Shown: one piece after another, positions 39,150-49,668 of the stretch
Position numbering within the stretch: the stretch's first letter is position 1
Layout: the number at the start of each line of letters is the position of its first letter
Assembly: GCF_009730915.1 (NCBI RefSeq)
Contig: NC_052492.1
Location: 186,001-250,000 of the forward strand
From: Dioscorea cayenensis subsp. rotundata
Lineage: Eukaryota > Streptophyta > Magnoliopsida > Dioscoreales > Dioscoreaceae
Direction of reading: 5' to 3'
Length of the DNA: 64,000 nt
Translations under genes and position numbers: made by a program
Notes under the pieces: generated by a model
The model's database searches: none
Seen by the model: the letters and a program-made list of their open reading frames with translations, nothing else
Told to the model about the DNA's origin: nothing

Positions 39150-41750
39150 ATGGCCGGAGAGAAAGAGATGGCCGGAGTGGATTTCAGTACGTTGCCGGAA
39201 GGGTGCATCTCGCATGTGTTGTCCCTAACCTCACCACTGGATGCATGTAGGGCGGCGATGGTTTCCCCTGTATTCCGCTCCGCCGAGGCCTCAGACACCG
39301 TCTGGGAACGCTTCCTCCCTTCCGATATTGCCGGAATCTTAGCACGCGCCGTTGATAGGGTCCAATATTCGTCAAAACGGGACTTGTTCTTCCGGCTCTG
39401 TGGTGATCCAATCCTCATAGATGACCGTAAGATGGTAAAAATCATTTTTTTGCCTCTCTAGGGTTCTTAATTGTTCTTTTTCCCTAAAAATTCATCTGTC
39501 TTTCAATTGAATTTGAATCAGATGACCAAGGAGCTAGAGATTGATTTGATTTAATTTGATTTGATTTGATTATTTATTTCTTTATTTGGGTCGGCAGAGC
39601 TTCTTCTTGGATAGAATGACGGGGCGGAAGTGCTATTTGTTGTCGGCGAGGCTTCTGACGATCGTATGGGGCGACACTCCGAGTTATTGGAGATGGATTG
39701 ATGATCCTAATTCCAGGTTTCCATTTATCCCATTTTTTTATTTATTTATATTTGTTTCGTTGATTCTGGATCACTCTCCTTTCTTGCTGTCTTTTCCGAA
39801 ATCTTTCTTTGTCGTTGAAAAGAGGGTTTACTCTCAATTGATTTTTTTTTTTTTTTCTTTTTTTTCTTTGAAATCTTGATACAATATTGATTAATATAAT
39901 CGGATATTGATATTAAGAACAAAAAAATTAAAATTAAAATTAAAATGGGATTGTTTTTTGATGGGAATTGACATGGATTAGGATTGTATTCTAATGATTG
40001 GCAAGATGTTTTACTGTCAATTCTTACTTTCTCAGTTAGATTCTCTTTTATTTAAGACTTTTAATGGTGGGGTATGGTATATGAACTAGACTATGTTTTC
40101 ATCTTTATTCCTTTATTTATATGTTTTACAATTTTCGGAATTAAACTTTCACCTTCATTTGGTATACAAATACTACACTTCAGATATTAGTGATATTTTT
40201 ATTGGAATTAATTGTAGAAAAAGCTCATTACCTTTATTAGGATGTTGACTTTATTCCTATGCTTTCGAACATAATAAACTCTAGTGGTCCTTGATAATAT
40301 ATGTATATACATTATACACACACTGAAAATTGAATTTTAGCTTATGAATATCTTTTGGTGCTCATTTTTTTTTTTTTTTTTTTTTTTTTTTGTATCCAAT
40401 AGTATTTTTCTTTTGTCCAATATTTTACTCATGTCTATTGAGAATTGTTTTTTACTTTATAAAGTTTTTTGGTGGTCCCTAAGAATATATTTGCATGAGT
40501 GTTGACTTTTGCTTTATAAAGATTCTTTGTTAGTCAAATTCTCCCCGTTCAAGAGTATTTTTTTTTCTTTATTGTCAGAAATAAAATTTTTGCATTTGTA
40601 TTTGTCTTTAATTTGATTTGTAGTTTATAAGGATTTTATGATGCCAAAATATTAGTATCTAATAGCATTTATCTTTTACATGATGATTTGCGGGTGAAGA
40701 TAATTTGATCATGAAAATCTCTCTCTAGCTGTTTAAGTGCTTGAGTATTTTTTTTATAAAGAAGAAGAAGCGATTGAGTATCTGAGAATATATATTTGTT
40801 TGAAAAATTAGTTTTTAGTTTATGAATATCTTTTAGTGCACAAATTCTCCATGTCCAAGAATATCTATTTTTCTCAATACTTTACTGGGTGTATTTTGAG
40901 AAATTTGACATGAGATACCTTGCATAATTGACATGAGATAATTTGAATGTAAAAATCGAATATTTTAAAACATATGACAATGCTAGTTTCTCTCAAAGAA
41001 GTAAAATCTATCTATATATATATATATATATTTGTTTTTCCCCGACTTTTCTATGAGATGTCACTGATTCATTTTTAAGTTCAGAATGAAACGGATAAAA
41101 GATCGTTGTTCATAAACAAATTATGTACTTTCTCCATAAACGGAATTTTTGATTGATGAAATATATCCCTTTTATAACATACATTTCTGAAACCATTTGG
41201 TTGCTTACAAATTAACAGATTCTCAGAGGTGGCAGAGCTTTTAGATGTATGTTGGCTGGAGATCCGTGGGCAACTGGACACAAAGGAGCTATCACCGCAC
41301 ACCAAATACGTTGCCTACCTGGTCTTCAATCTCACAGAAGCCACTAGAGGCCTGGAACATCCATCTCAAGAGACATCAGTGAAGGTAGGAGCACAAGTCT
41401 CCTCTCACACCACTTGTTTGCAGACCATTGAAGATGCATTAGCAATCCGGCCACGCAGACTCCGACCACGACGGTGGATCGGTCTGGGCTTTGGCCCGCG
41501 CTTGCGCCGGACATTCATCGAACCACCAGTGCTGGAGCCCCCGGAGCAAGCCACGCCTGCAACTGTGTCTACTACGAATATAGTACTACCTCGTAAAAGA
41601 GAAGATGATTGGATGGAGATTGAGCTGGGGCAGTTTGACACTGATTGTGGTGATGTTGGAGAGGTGGATATGAGCTTCATGGAGGTCAAAGGTGGGTTTT
41701 GGAAGAGTGGTCTCATTGTCCAAGGCATTGAGATCCGTCCAACAAACTAA
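39150..41750 (+). CDS. F-box protein PP2-B-like, copy 1 (311 aa)
   Basis: Probable substrate adaptor of an SCF ubiquitin ligase: the F-box binds SKP1 and the PP2 (phloem protein 2, Nictaba-like) domain is expected to bind glycans or target proteins. Exons: 39150-39434, 39598-39716, 41219-41750; frames join to 311 aa. The F-box is at about residues 11-55 (FSTLPEGCISHVLSLTSPLD). The PP2 domain starts at GRKCYLLSAR in exon 2 and runs to the end, with LDVCWLEIRG, TKYVAYLVFNLTE and the terminal GLIVQGIEIRP. Between two PP2 strands it has an extra basic linker (RPRRLRPRRW, FGPRLRRTF). A (GA)n tract sits in the leader. The exon plan is identical to copies 2 and 3 downstream. Confidence 0.92.
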
Positions 41751-43387
41751 AAGTCTCGTTCTGCTTTCATATCAATCTAAACATATATATATATATGTAT
41801 GGGTTCATCTGTATAAATGTCTCTAGTTGATGATCTTCAGTTGTTAGGTTTAAGTTTGAACTCAACGTAATATTCGTTTATGGTAAATATGGCTGTATTC
41901 GAATCCAATGTATGGCAATTTTCTTTTTTTTGTAATTGTTTGTGGTTTAATGAGTCATGATCGTCAGATGTGTTTCTTTACACCGTCTGAAAGATTTGGT
42001 AGGTGAGCAGGGATGTATTCATGATAAGAGAGTTTATCTGGATACACGTAATATTGTTTGGGAAAAGTTGTGTCTGGCTCTCTCTTTGACACGTCGTTAT
42101 CATCGTGTCTTTTGATCCTTTAATTTCAACATTGGATGCTAATTGATTATGCCGGGTATACAAGAATAATGTTGCTGTTGTTTTCTCATATAATATTTTA
42201 CTTATTTTTCGCTGTCCAAACTTGTTTGACTATCACAATTTTAATTAGGGAAAATTACTGTTCATCCCTCGTAATTTTCAAAACTACCCAAAAACCCTCT
42301 TACTTTTAGACACCCTTTGACAAAGACTTCAGTTAGTGTTTAACTTCCCTTTACCCTCACTGCTCACTTCAAATGGGCTCCATGTTGTGAAATCCCATTT
42401 TTTGGCCCCGAAAATGGTGGGAAAGGAAAGCGCTAAATCACATCATGTTCAACCTTTTGAAGAGCTTTTCGCGGTTTTAACGTTTAAATATTTTACTAAT
42501 ATGTTTAATAATTATCATATCCGCTGTAATACTTCCCATCTCCGCTTTAACGTTGTCTTTTACATGTATAACTATTCATATTAACGTATAAATTCTCAAA
42601 GTCTCGCAGAAAGCGGTGATCTTTTTCGTTTGATCCGAATTCTGGCATGTAGCGCGTAGGCGGTGGCAGAGTTATGGTATCCCGTGCATAAGAATTAATG
42701 ACGGCATTAAAATTTATGCACGGTAACATAATTTTTTTCGAACACCCGCTCGTTCTCATCGATCGATATCGACAACGTGCGTTTAACTTTTTTTCTCGGA
42801 TATGAAGAGTCGACCGCTGTGGAATTCACACCATAAATAACCGGAAAAGAACCCTCCCCATGGACAACCACTCCTCGTCAGTCCTCATCATCCTCCTCCT
42901 CCTCCTCCTCCTCCTCGCCTCCTCCTCTTCCCACGGACAACCACTTCTATCCGAAAGGATGTTTCGTGAACCTTCTTCCCTTATCTTGAGAATCGTTTAG
43001 CACGCAATCACGCAACAAGTTAAACTATCTTTTTCGCTTCAGTCGAAATGCTCTCATAATCGCCCGAATCGCAGAGGATTCTTCACGGTGGATGACGGGC
43101 AAGCAATTAAGCGAGCATTTCGACTTGGGTAAGAAAAGAAATTTTTTTCACGTATTTCGTGATCGCGGAGGATTCTCTGAGGAGGGAGATCGAGAAACAT
43201 CCCTTTAAGACGGGGTTGATATTTATCACTCGAGACTTTCTCGCTACCATTTAAGAACATTACGTCGATAGTACAACTATTACGCTCGTGTTTAACTATC
43301 GGGATCTTCGCTTTAAGTCCCGACCACGACACATTGATTAATAGTCGCTTTTCATGAATGTGTGTTGTTTAACCTTTTTTTAATGTT

Positions 43388-43732
43388 ATGACGTCATGCG
43401 AGTTCAAGTTGACGCGCATGTTATCGCAAATCCGTGAGCATTCGAATGTCATGAGACACTTGTTTCGCTATACTGAGGGTCGAGTCGTGAGTGTCCAAAG
43501 TCCGAGCGGACGTTGTAAATGTTGTAAATGTTGTAAATCTTTTATAAATAAAACGAAACAAGCTTATTTGACTGTGAACTTCTGAAATTTAAACATAGAC
43601 CTAGTAAAAACAAACAATGTGGGAAACAAAAGGATGTCATTGTAAACAAACAATGTTCGCGAGTTACATTGCAGCCGCTGCCAAGGATCCGGTCACAATC
43701 GACGATCTTGCAATGAAACTGTCGCCGACTAG
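43388..43732 (+). pseudogene. MULE transposase C-terminal remnant with CCHC zinc knuckle
   Basis: At 43667-43732 the plus strand encodes HCSRCQGSGHNRRSCNETVA and then a stop, a clear CX2CX4HX4C knuckle of the kind ending mudrA-type transposases (typically GHNRR.C). The preceding frame is closed at 43643. A separate open frame at 43388-43585 (MLSQIREHSNVMRH...) may be an earlier piece of the same protein, but I do not recognise it. The DDE catalytic region is not seen. The gene is therefore truncated or heavily decayed. The knuckle call is strong; the extent is uncertain. Confidence 0.65.
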
Positions 43733-43789
43733 GCATTGTTAATAAACCGACGATGACAGGGAAACATTGTGTATTGATGGGAACCTTTC

Positions 43790-44060
43790 CACATTTAAAC
43801 TCTTACTCTTTACAACGAATTGAATGTATTTACACAGAGACATTGTTATTTTAAACGGATACAGTGTAATTTGAAATATTTCAACTGATGTTTAAACAAT
43901 GAGTGCATTTATTTAAACAGAGACAGTGTTATTTTAAACGGGTACACCGTATTTTGAAATATTTAAAACTGATGTTTAAACGATATATAGTATATTTAAA
44001 CAATGAAAGTGAAATGTACACAATTACAACGTAAATTAAACAATGAAATAAAACCGAATG
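43790..44060. repeat. TTTAAAC-periodic degenerate repeat, block 1
   Basis: TTTAAAC or a near variant recurs about every 20-30 bases, with spacers such as AGAGACAGTGTTATT and AATGAGTGCATTTA. The block lies between the transposase remnant and the 3' end of the Ulp1-like gene. Three similar blocks occur elsewhere in the same element and nowhere else in the window. Confidence 0.7.
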
Positions 44061-44999
44061 GAATTTAACCCTGCTTTACTAATTCAAAAACAAACAAAAT
44101 TTACATTAAGATATACAAGTCATGTTCTTCGAACACGAAAACAATGAATTGAATTTGTCCGATTTACATTTGAAAACAAAATCGACGATCGGATATACAG
44201 GGACATGTTATTCAAAAACAAAAATTTAACCCGCTGTGACGACCCCCTTTGTCATGCGGACGGCTACCGCCCTCCTCTCCTTAAGTATGCGGGTAACATA
44301 CCGTAATCCGAGGTAAGGAACGCTCTGTCTGCAGTAGCCGTAACTTCTCACCCCTACGATACTGCTCGATAAAACCGCGATGACGTGAGCCCGGCGCAAT
44401 CGACGCTTCCTTGTTTTTGGCGTGGGGTTTCGTGTCGCGCACGAGCGGGTACTTTGCCGTCGCCGACTCGCCTAACTCCATATCGATACAAAGGTCGAAT
44501 AGATTCCGCTGTCGAGATATGCAAGTCGAGATTAGAATATCGATTTAAATACCAAACAGATATTAATCGGACATAATTAAAGAACTTACCATGTCCAACG
44601 CGTCCTTATCGTACTCCCGGACACGAAGAATAATGCCCTGTATTCTTGTTTATCATTGTCCGGGGACGACGACATGAAAGTGGCCATTCATGATTATCGG
44701 GAGGATGACAATTTGAACTTCATGCGAGGTCGCGCAAGCATCCCCGATCATAGCCATAATTGTGTCATGTGCGTCGTCCCCGCTTTGACATAAACAGTAT
44801 AAGCGGTCTGGTGATGGAGGCGCGCCTCTTGTAAGGATATGGCTCTTTGCTCGCGACTTTTTGTATGATGCATACGAAAAGCGTCCCATCACATCATCGC
44901 TGACCATCTCCTTCCCTCAGCAGCGTGTATAATCTGTCAGCGTGTAGTGCCGACAGCGTCATTCTTCCACACGACGGTCTTTCGAGGTTAAACGATAAT

Positions 45000-45180
45000 G
45001 GATATAATAAGACCATATTGTAAATATTTAAATGATATTATCAATTGTTACATGATATTATATATAATTAAACGATAAGTAGAAAACTTAAATGATAACA
45101 TAAAGGTATTAAACACTATTAGGAAATAGTTAAACTCTATAAGAAACCCTTTAAACAATAACATAAAAAACGTTACACTT
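45000..45180. repeat. TTTAAAC-periodic repeat, block 2, in a Ulp1-like intron
   Basis: Recurring AATTAAACGATAA, ACTTAAATGATAA and TTTAAACAATAA units at about 20-25 base spacing. The block starts directly after a GTAAGTG splice donor on the minus strand (near 45182) and is bounded by GC-rich coding-like sequence on both sides, so it fills an intron. Confidence 0.65.
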
Positions 45181-46344
45181 ACCCGTCCCATAGAGCGGTT
45201 GAGGAAGATCCTCATCAACTCCTCGCTCGATTTGTTAAAGACGACTCGAGCCAACCCATTTCTTCTTCTTCGAATAAAAGCTTTCCCGAGCCGTCCCGAT
45301 CCAATTTTTTTGATTGGCCTTGATCATCTCTCTCGTTGCTCGGTCGGGGTCTTCATCGACGATCTTCCTTCGATGCGGGGGACGATGGCGGCAGCATCAG
45401 CTGCATGACACATCCTTACATGGTTGTTCTTGTTGTGGGATTGTGTCCGGCTTGGGTCATGATCATGTCGGCCACGGCCACGGCCACGCAGAACGGATTC
45501 GACGATCTTCTCAACCGTGGCCATGACAACGGCATCATTGGGAGACACACCCTTAACTTGTTCTTGATCTTCGAGGATTGTGTCCATCTTTGATGCCGCA
45601 ATCTCGCGGCCGGTTCCACCGGTCGACGATTTCATCGAGAAGAGAGTCAACGACCTTCTCAACCAGCGCAACGGCCACATCATCTACGATGTCCTCCACC
45701 GTCGTATCCATGTCATCAGCAATGACGGACTCGATACTGACGATCGGCACCGATGGTGTTGCTATTGCTTTCATCGTCGACCCGCGGTGGAGACGAGGCG
45801 ATATTGTTCTCCTCTTTTTCGCAAGTCTCTTGAATGTGGCCGCCTTGGAATGACCTTCCCGATGATGTCGTCGTCGTCGAAATTCCGACGCCTCGTTCGT
45901 CCCGGGTGCTTCGAGTTCTTCGAGGGATGGCGCGGCACGGTTGTGAAACGTCCCTTCCAGCGCCTCCACACGAGCGACAAGCCGAGGAAACTCGGTCTTC
46001 AATATCTGGCATGCCTGCATAAGAGTTGCGGTGACATCTTCGCCCAATGTCACGGTGGAAAGCTGCCACGGTCGGAGGGCTGCCATGGTCGGGGGACTGT
46101 CGTTGATCGTGGTAGGGGGTTGTTGCAATCTGCTGAGGGTAGGGGAGGGCTTCTCCGGCGTCGAGGAATGCGTCTGGCGTGGTGGGGTGGAAGTAGGAGA
46201 ACAGGGCGTCCAGTAGCGACGATGAGGTCGCCTCTCATCCCCGCCTTCGAGCAAGTGGTTCCGGGAGCGATGGCATCCATCCGTCGATCGCCCCAACAAA
46301 TATTTCTTCTTAGATTCGTCGGAACCATCTCGAGAAACTAACAT

Positions 46345-46565
46345 ATGTAAACCAAACAATTTCAGTGAGATCATTCATTTTAAACTATAAAAACTATATT
46401 TAAAGCGAGTGTTTATATATTTAAACGTTATAGAATATAATTAAAGCGGAGAACAAAAATATTTAAACCGGTATGAATAATAGTTAAGCGGTAAATACTA
46501 AAGTTAAAGCGCTAAATAAAATGTTTAAACATTAAAGACTTATGTTAAACATTGTCCATGATTTA
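46345..46565. repeat. TTTAAAC-periodic repeat, block 3, in a Ulp1-like intron
   Basis: TTTAAACG, TTAAAGCGG, TTTAAACCGG, TTAAGCGG and TTTAAACATT follow each other at about 20-25 base spacing. It lies between a minus-strand donor (GTAATAAAT near 46569) and an acceptor (ATGTTAG near 46341). Confidence 0.65.
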
Positions 46566-47442
46566 TTACCTCTTTTCCATCGAGCGATGACAAGCTGCTT
46601 TCTACCGTCGCTTGCTTCGGGTAAGTACTTTCACCGTAGCACAAAGATCCTTGGGATCTTGCCGAAACGGACTTTCTTCCCGCTCCGGCCACCAGAAACC
46701 GAGACGTTAAAAGCGCGACCGAGCAACCCTTAATGCACCTCGTGTTGGTCTTCTTCCCGCGATCTATCTTGCACTCGGGCTGCCGCTGTGGAATATCCTC
46801 CATAAGCCACTTCAGCGTCGCTCGCGCCCTACGCGTGATCGCCCTCACGGCTAGTAGATCATCGACGTAATCAACGATCCGGGCTCTGAACCGAGCATGA
46901 TGTATTTGGGAAGAGGATTGTCCCCACGAGGTACACCATCGAGTTTGACAAAATTATCTTCTTCTCCTCCTGTCGAACAAGTTGCACCAGCAGTGCCTTC
47001 GACGGAGTCTCCGCTGCTTCTCGTAGGTCTTGATAGATACCGCCTTCTCGAACGCGACCGGTTTTCTTCTTCCGAAGACCACCGCTGCCGCCATCGCAAC
47101 GCTGCACTCAAGAACGAGGGCCACATCTCGAGGTCCCAAACTCAAAGCAGCTTTTCCCCGATCCCCGAATTTATTGGTGCGACCATCGCATCTTTGCAAA
47201 AGAGAATCAAGAAGGGCCCTCTCTTGTATATGGCTTCCAGCTCAAATAACGCGCAAACGTGTCCTTCGAATAATCTCCCCAAAGGTCGAGGGGTCATGTT
47301 AACTTTCAATTCACATAAGGTCTCCACAACCGGCAGTCAAATAGCAACGCCCATTAACTAGGGTTGACCGCCATAATCACAAGCTCATCGCGATAATAAC
47401 AACACATTCAACACGCAGATTGACAAAAAGTTTAAGCGGAAA

Positions 47443-48442
47443 NNNNNNNNNNNNNNNNNNNNNNNNNNNNNNNNNNNNNNNNNNNNNNNNNNNNNNNNNN
47501 NNNNNNNNNNNNNNNNNNNNNNNNNNNNNNNNNNNNNNNNNNNNNNNNNNNNNNNNNNNNNNNNNNNNNNNNNNNNNNNNNNNNNNNNNNNNNNNNNNNN
47601 NNNNNNNNNNNNNNNNNNNNNNNNNNNNNNNNNNNNNNNNNNNNNNNNNNNNNNNNNNNNNNNNNNNNNNNNNNNNNNNNNNNNNNNNNNNNNNNNNNNN
47701 NNNNNNNNNNNNNNNNNNNNNNNNNNNNNNNNNNNNNNNNNNNNNNNNNNNNNNNNNNNNNNNNNNNNNNNNNNNNNNNNNNNNNNNNNNNNNNNNNNNN
47801 NNNNNNNNNNNNNNNNNNNNNNNNNNNNNNNNNNNNNNNNNNNNNNNNNNNNNNNNNNNNNNNNNNNNNNNNNNNNNNNNNNNNNNNNNNNNNNNNNNNN
47901 NNNNNNNNNNNNNNNNNNNNNNNNNNNNNNNNNNNNNNNNNNNNNNNNNNNNNNNNNNNNNNNNNNNNNNNNNNNNNNNNNNNNNNNNNNNNNNNNNNNN
48001 NNNNNNNNNNNNNNNNNNNNNNNNNNNNNNNNNNNNNNNNNNNNNNNNNNNNNNNNNNNNNNNNNNNNNNNNNNNNNNNNNNNNNNNNNNNNNNNNNNNN
48101 NNNNNNNNNNNNNNNNNNNNNNNNNNNNNNNNNNNNNNNNNNNNNNNNNNNNNNNNNNNNNNNNNNNNNNNNNNNNNNNNNNNNNNNNNNNNNNNNNNNN
48201 NNNNNNNNNNNNNNNNNNNNNNNNNNNNNNNNNNNNNNNNNNNNNNNNNNNNNNNNNNNNNNNNNNNNNNNNNNNNNNNNNNNNNNNNNNNNNNNNNNNN
48301 NNNNNNNNNNNNNNNNNNNNNNNNNNNNNNNNNNNNNNNNNNNNNNNNNNNNNNNNNNNNNNNNNNNNNNNNNNNNNNNNNNNNNNNNNNNNNNNNNNNN
48401 NNNNNNNNNNNNNNNNNNNNNNNNNNNNNNNNNNNNNNNNNN
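47443..48442. other. Assembly gap of exactly 1000 N
   Basis: A run of 1000 undetermined bases inside the MULE. The round number suggests a fixed-size placeholder, so the real length is unknown and the 7.1-kb element size is nominal. The gap follows a GC-rich, repetitive region, a usual cause of short-read assembly breaks. Confidence 0.98.
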
Positions 48443-48620
48443 AGGTTTTAAACCAGAACTCTCGCTTATTAAACAGTAGATATAAAATGTTAAACAGAGA
48501 CCCATTTTGTTAAACAGAGACGAGAATACTTTAAACGAGACAACAAATGTTAAACTCAGAATATCTCATTTCTTAAACGTCAACCTCATTTGTAAAATCG
48601 CAACCATATCAAACGAAACG
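48443..48620. repeat. TTTAAAC-periodic repeat, block 4
   Basis: Directly after the gap, TTTTAAACCAG, ATTAAACAG, GTTAAACAGAGAC (twice) and CTTTAAACGAGAC recur about every 20-25 bases. The block probably continues into the gap, since TTTAAGCGG sits just before it at about 47430. Confidence 0.65.
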
Positions 48621-49538
48621 GAAATGTACATTATAAATATTACACAAATCATAACAATCGAAAAAACTATTTCGATAGTGTATACATACTGAAAAATGCA
48701 AAACAAAAACCCTAGCCGAGAAATCTCCCTCGCAGACTAACAAAACCCCAAATGAGAAATCCCCTCGCAGACTTCAATATCTTCCAACAAAAAAAGCAGA
48801 GCACAAAAACAAAACCGAAAAAAATCTTTCTTTTAGAATGTAAGCAGTTAACATAAAAACCATACTCAATACCTTAGATCGCAGAATCGATGAAATGCCA
48901 ACTAGTTACATGGGGACTTCTCCTTCGAGATACCGGGTGGAAAGGAAAAAAAGTCGATGAAATGCCAATTACGGAGGCTTCACGGTAGAGACAACTTTCG
49001 AGACGACTTTCGAAATGGAAAAGTCAAGACGTGAGTCGAGAAAAAGCAATTAAACTGGGCTCCAATAAATTGCTCTCTGGGTTACTCCCTACTGAAAACC
49101 GCCCACTTCCTCTCAAATCGCCGAGATGGTCGCAGCCCACAACTCCCCATGCAAGGGCATTTTCGTCCAAAAAAATTTGAAACTCACTCCGCTCACATCC
49201 GCTATAGGGGTTTTGGGGGTTTGAAAAAAACATAGACTTTTAAAATGAGGGGTTTTGTGATCGAAAAACTAATCTGGGGTATTTTTGACAATTTTACAAA
49301 TTTAAAGGGTTTTTTTGGCAATTTCCACTTTTAATTATTGACTTGGCTTTTAATTTAATTTTTTTTTTTAATTGACTAATTGTAGCTATATATTTCCAAC
49401 AACCTCACCCCAAATCAGCCGGTCATTGGTATTGATATTAATATATTAAAAATCATTAAAAAAAAATAATTAATTTTGGAAATTAAAAAATCTTGAGTAA
49501 TTTCGTCCTTTTCAAGCGTCACCTTTACTTCTTCCCGT

Positions 49539-49540
<2 letters not shown>

Positions 49541-49572
<32 letters not shown>

Positions 49573-49614
49573 TGAAGATCGCCTTCGAGAGTGGAAGAGA
49601 CACAGAGAGAGAGA

Positions 49615-49661
<47 letters not shown>
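49541..49661 (+). repeat. (GA)n tracts in the leader of F-box/PP2 copy 2
   Basis: Two GA-repeat tracts (about 49541-49570 and 49605-49661) abut the start codon of copy 2. Copy 1 has a shorter GA tract at about 39120-39142. Such tracts are known binding sites of BPC/GAGA-binding proteins. Read in frame, the tract gives an Arg-Glu repeat, which is why an open frame extends upstream of the true start. Confidence 0.75.

Positions 49662-49668
<7 letters not shown>

Larger units (their letters stand above)
44230..47400 (-). pseudogene. Decayed Ulp1/SENP-like peptidase gene carried by the MULE
   Basis: GC-rich coding-like blocks on the minus strand form a multi-exon gene. The catalytic domain is recognisable near 44370-44910: VQIVILPIIMNGHFHVVVP (the His region), then in a shifted frame PDNDKQEYRAL, and near 44380-44410 QGSVDCA, the Gln/Cys motif of C48 (Ulp1) peptidases, again in a shifted frame. 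FIEQ and GEKLRL follow. Upstream, FGDRGKAALSLGPRDVALVL at 47100-47170 resembles the DUF1985-like N-terminal region found in such transposon-borne proteins. Likely splice sites survive on the minus strand: donors near 46569, 45182 and 44589 (each GTAA) and acceptors near 46341 and 44514. Frame changes in several places mean it is not translatable as seen. The N gap may hide its first exons. Confidence 0.7.
42248..49328. mobile_element. Mutator-like element (MULE), Kaonashi/KI-type layout, 7.1 kb
   Basis: The two ends resemble each other in inverted orientation: the left starts GGGAAAATTACTG, the right on the other strand GTGGAAATTGCC, and both continue with imperfect TTTTCAAAA.TACCCAAAAA-type sequence for about 50 bases. 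A perfect 9-bp target duplication TTTTAATTA is present at 42239-42247 and 49329-49337. The interior is GC-richer than the host and carries a transposase zinc-knuckle remnant (+) converging on a decayed Ulp1-like peptidase gene (-), the cargo known from Kaonashi MULEs. A 1-kb run of N covers part of the interior. Weak terminal repeats also fit the non-TIR MULE group. With the transposase reduced to fragments, the element is non-autonomous as seen. It separates F-box/PP2 copies 1 and 2. Confidence 0.85.

Noticed and set aside
45580-46341. 253-codon plus-strand frame in the GC-rich part of the MULE
   Set aside because: It overlaps the minus-strand cargo gene exon, whose splice sites and family features are on the other strand; GC-rich DNA with few stops makes such mirror frames common.
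47420-48505. Long open frames on both strands across the gap
   Set aside because: They consist of undetermined bases and carry no information.
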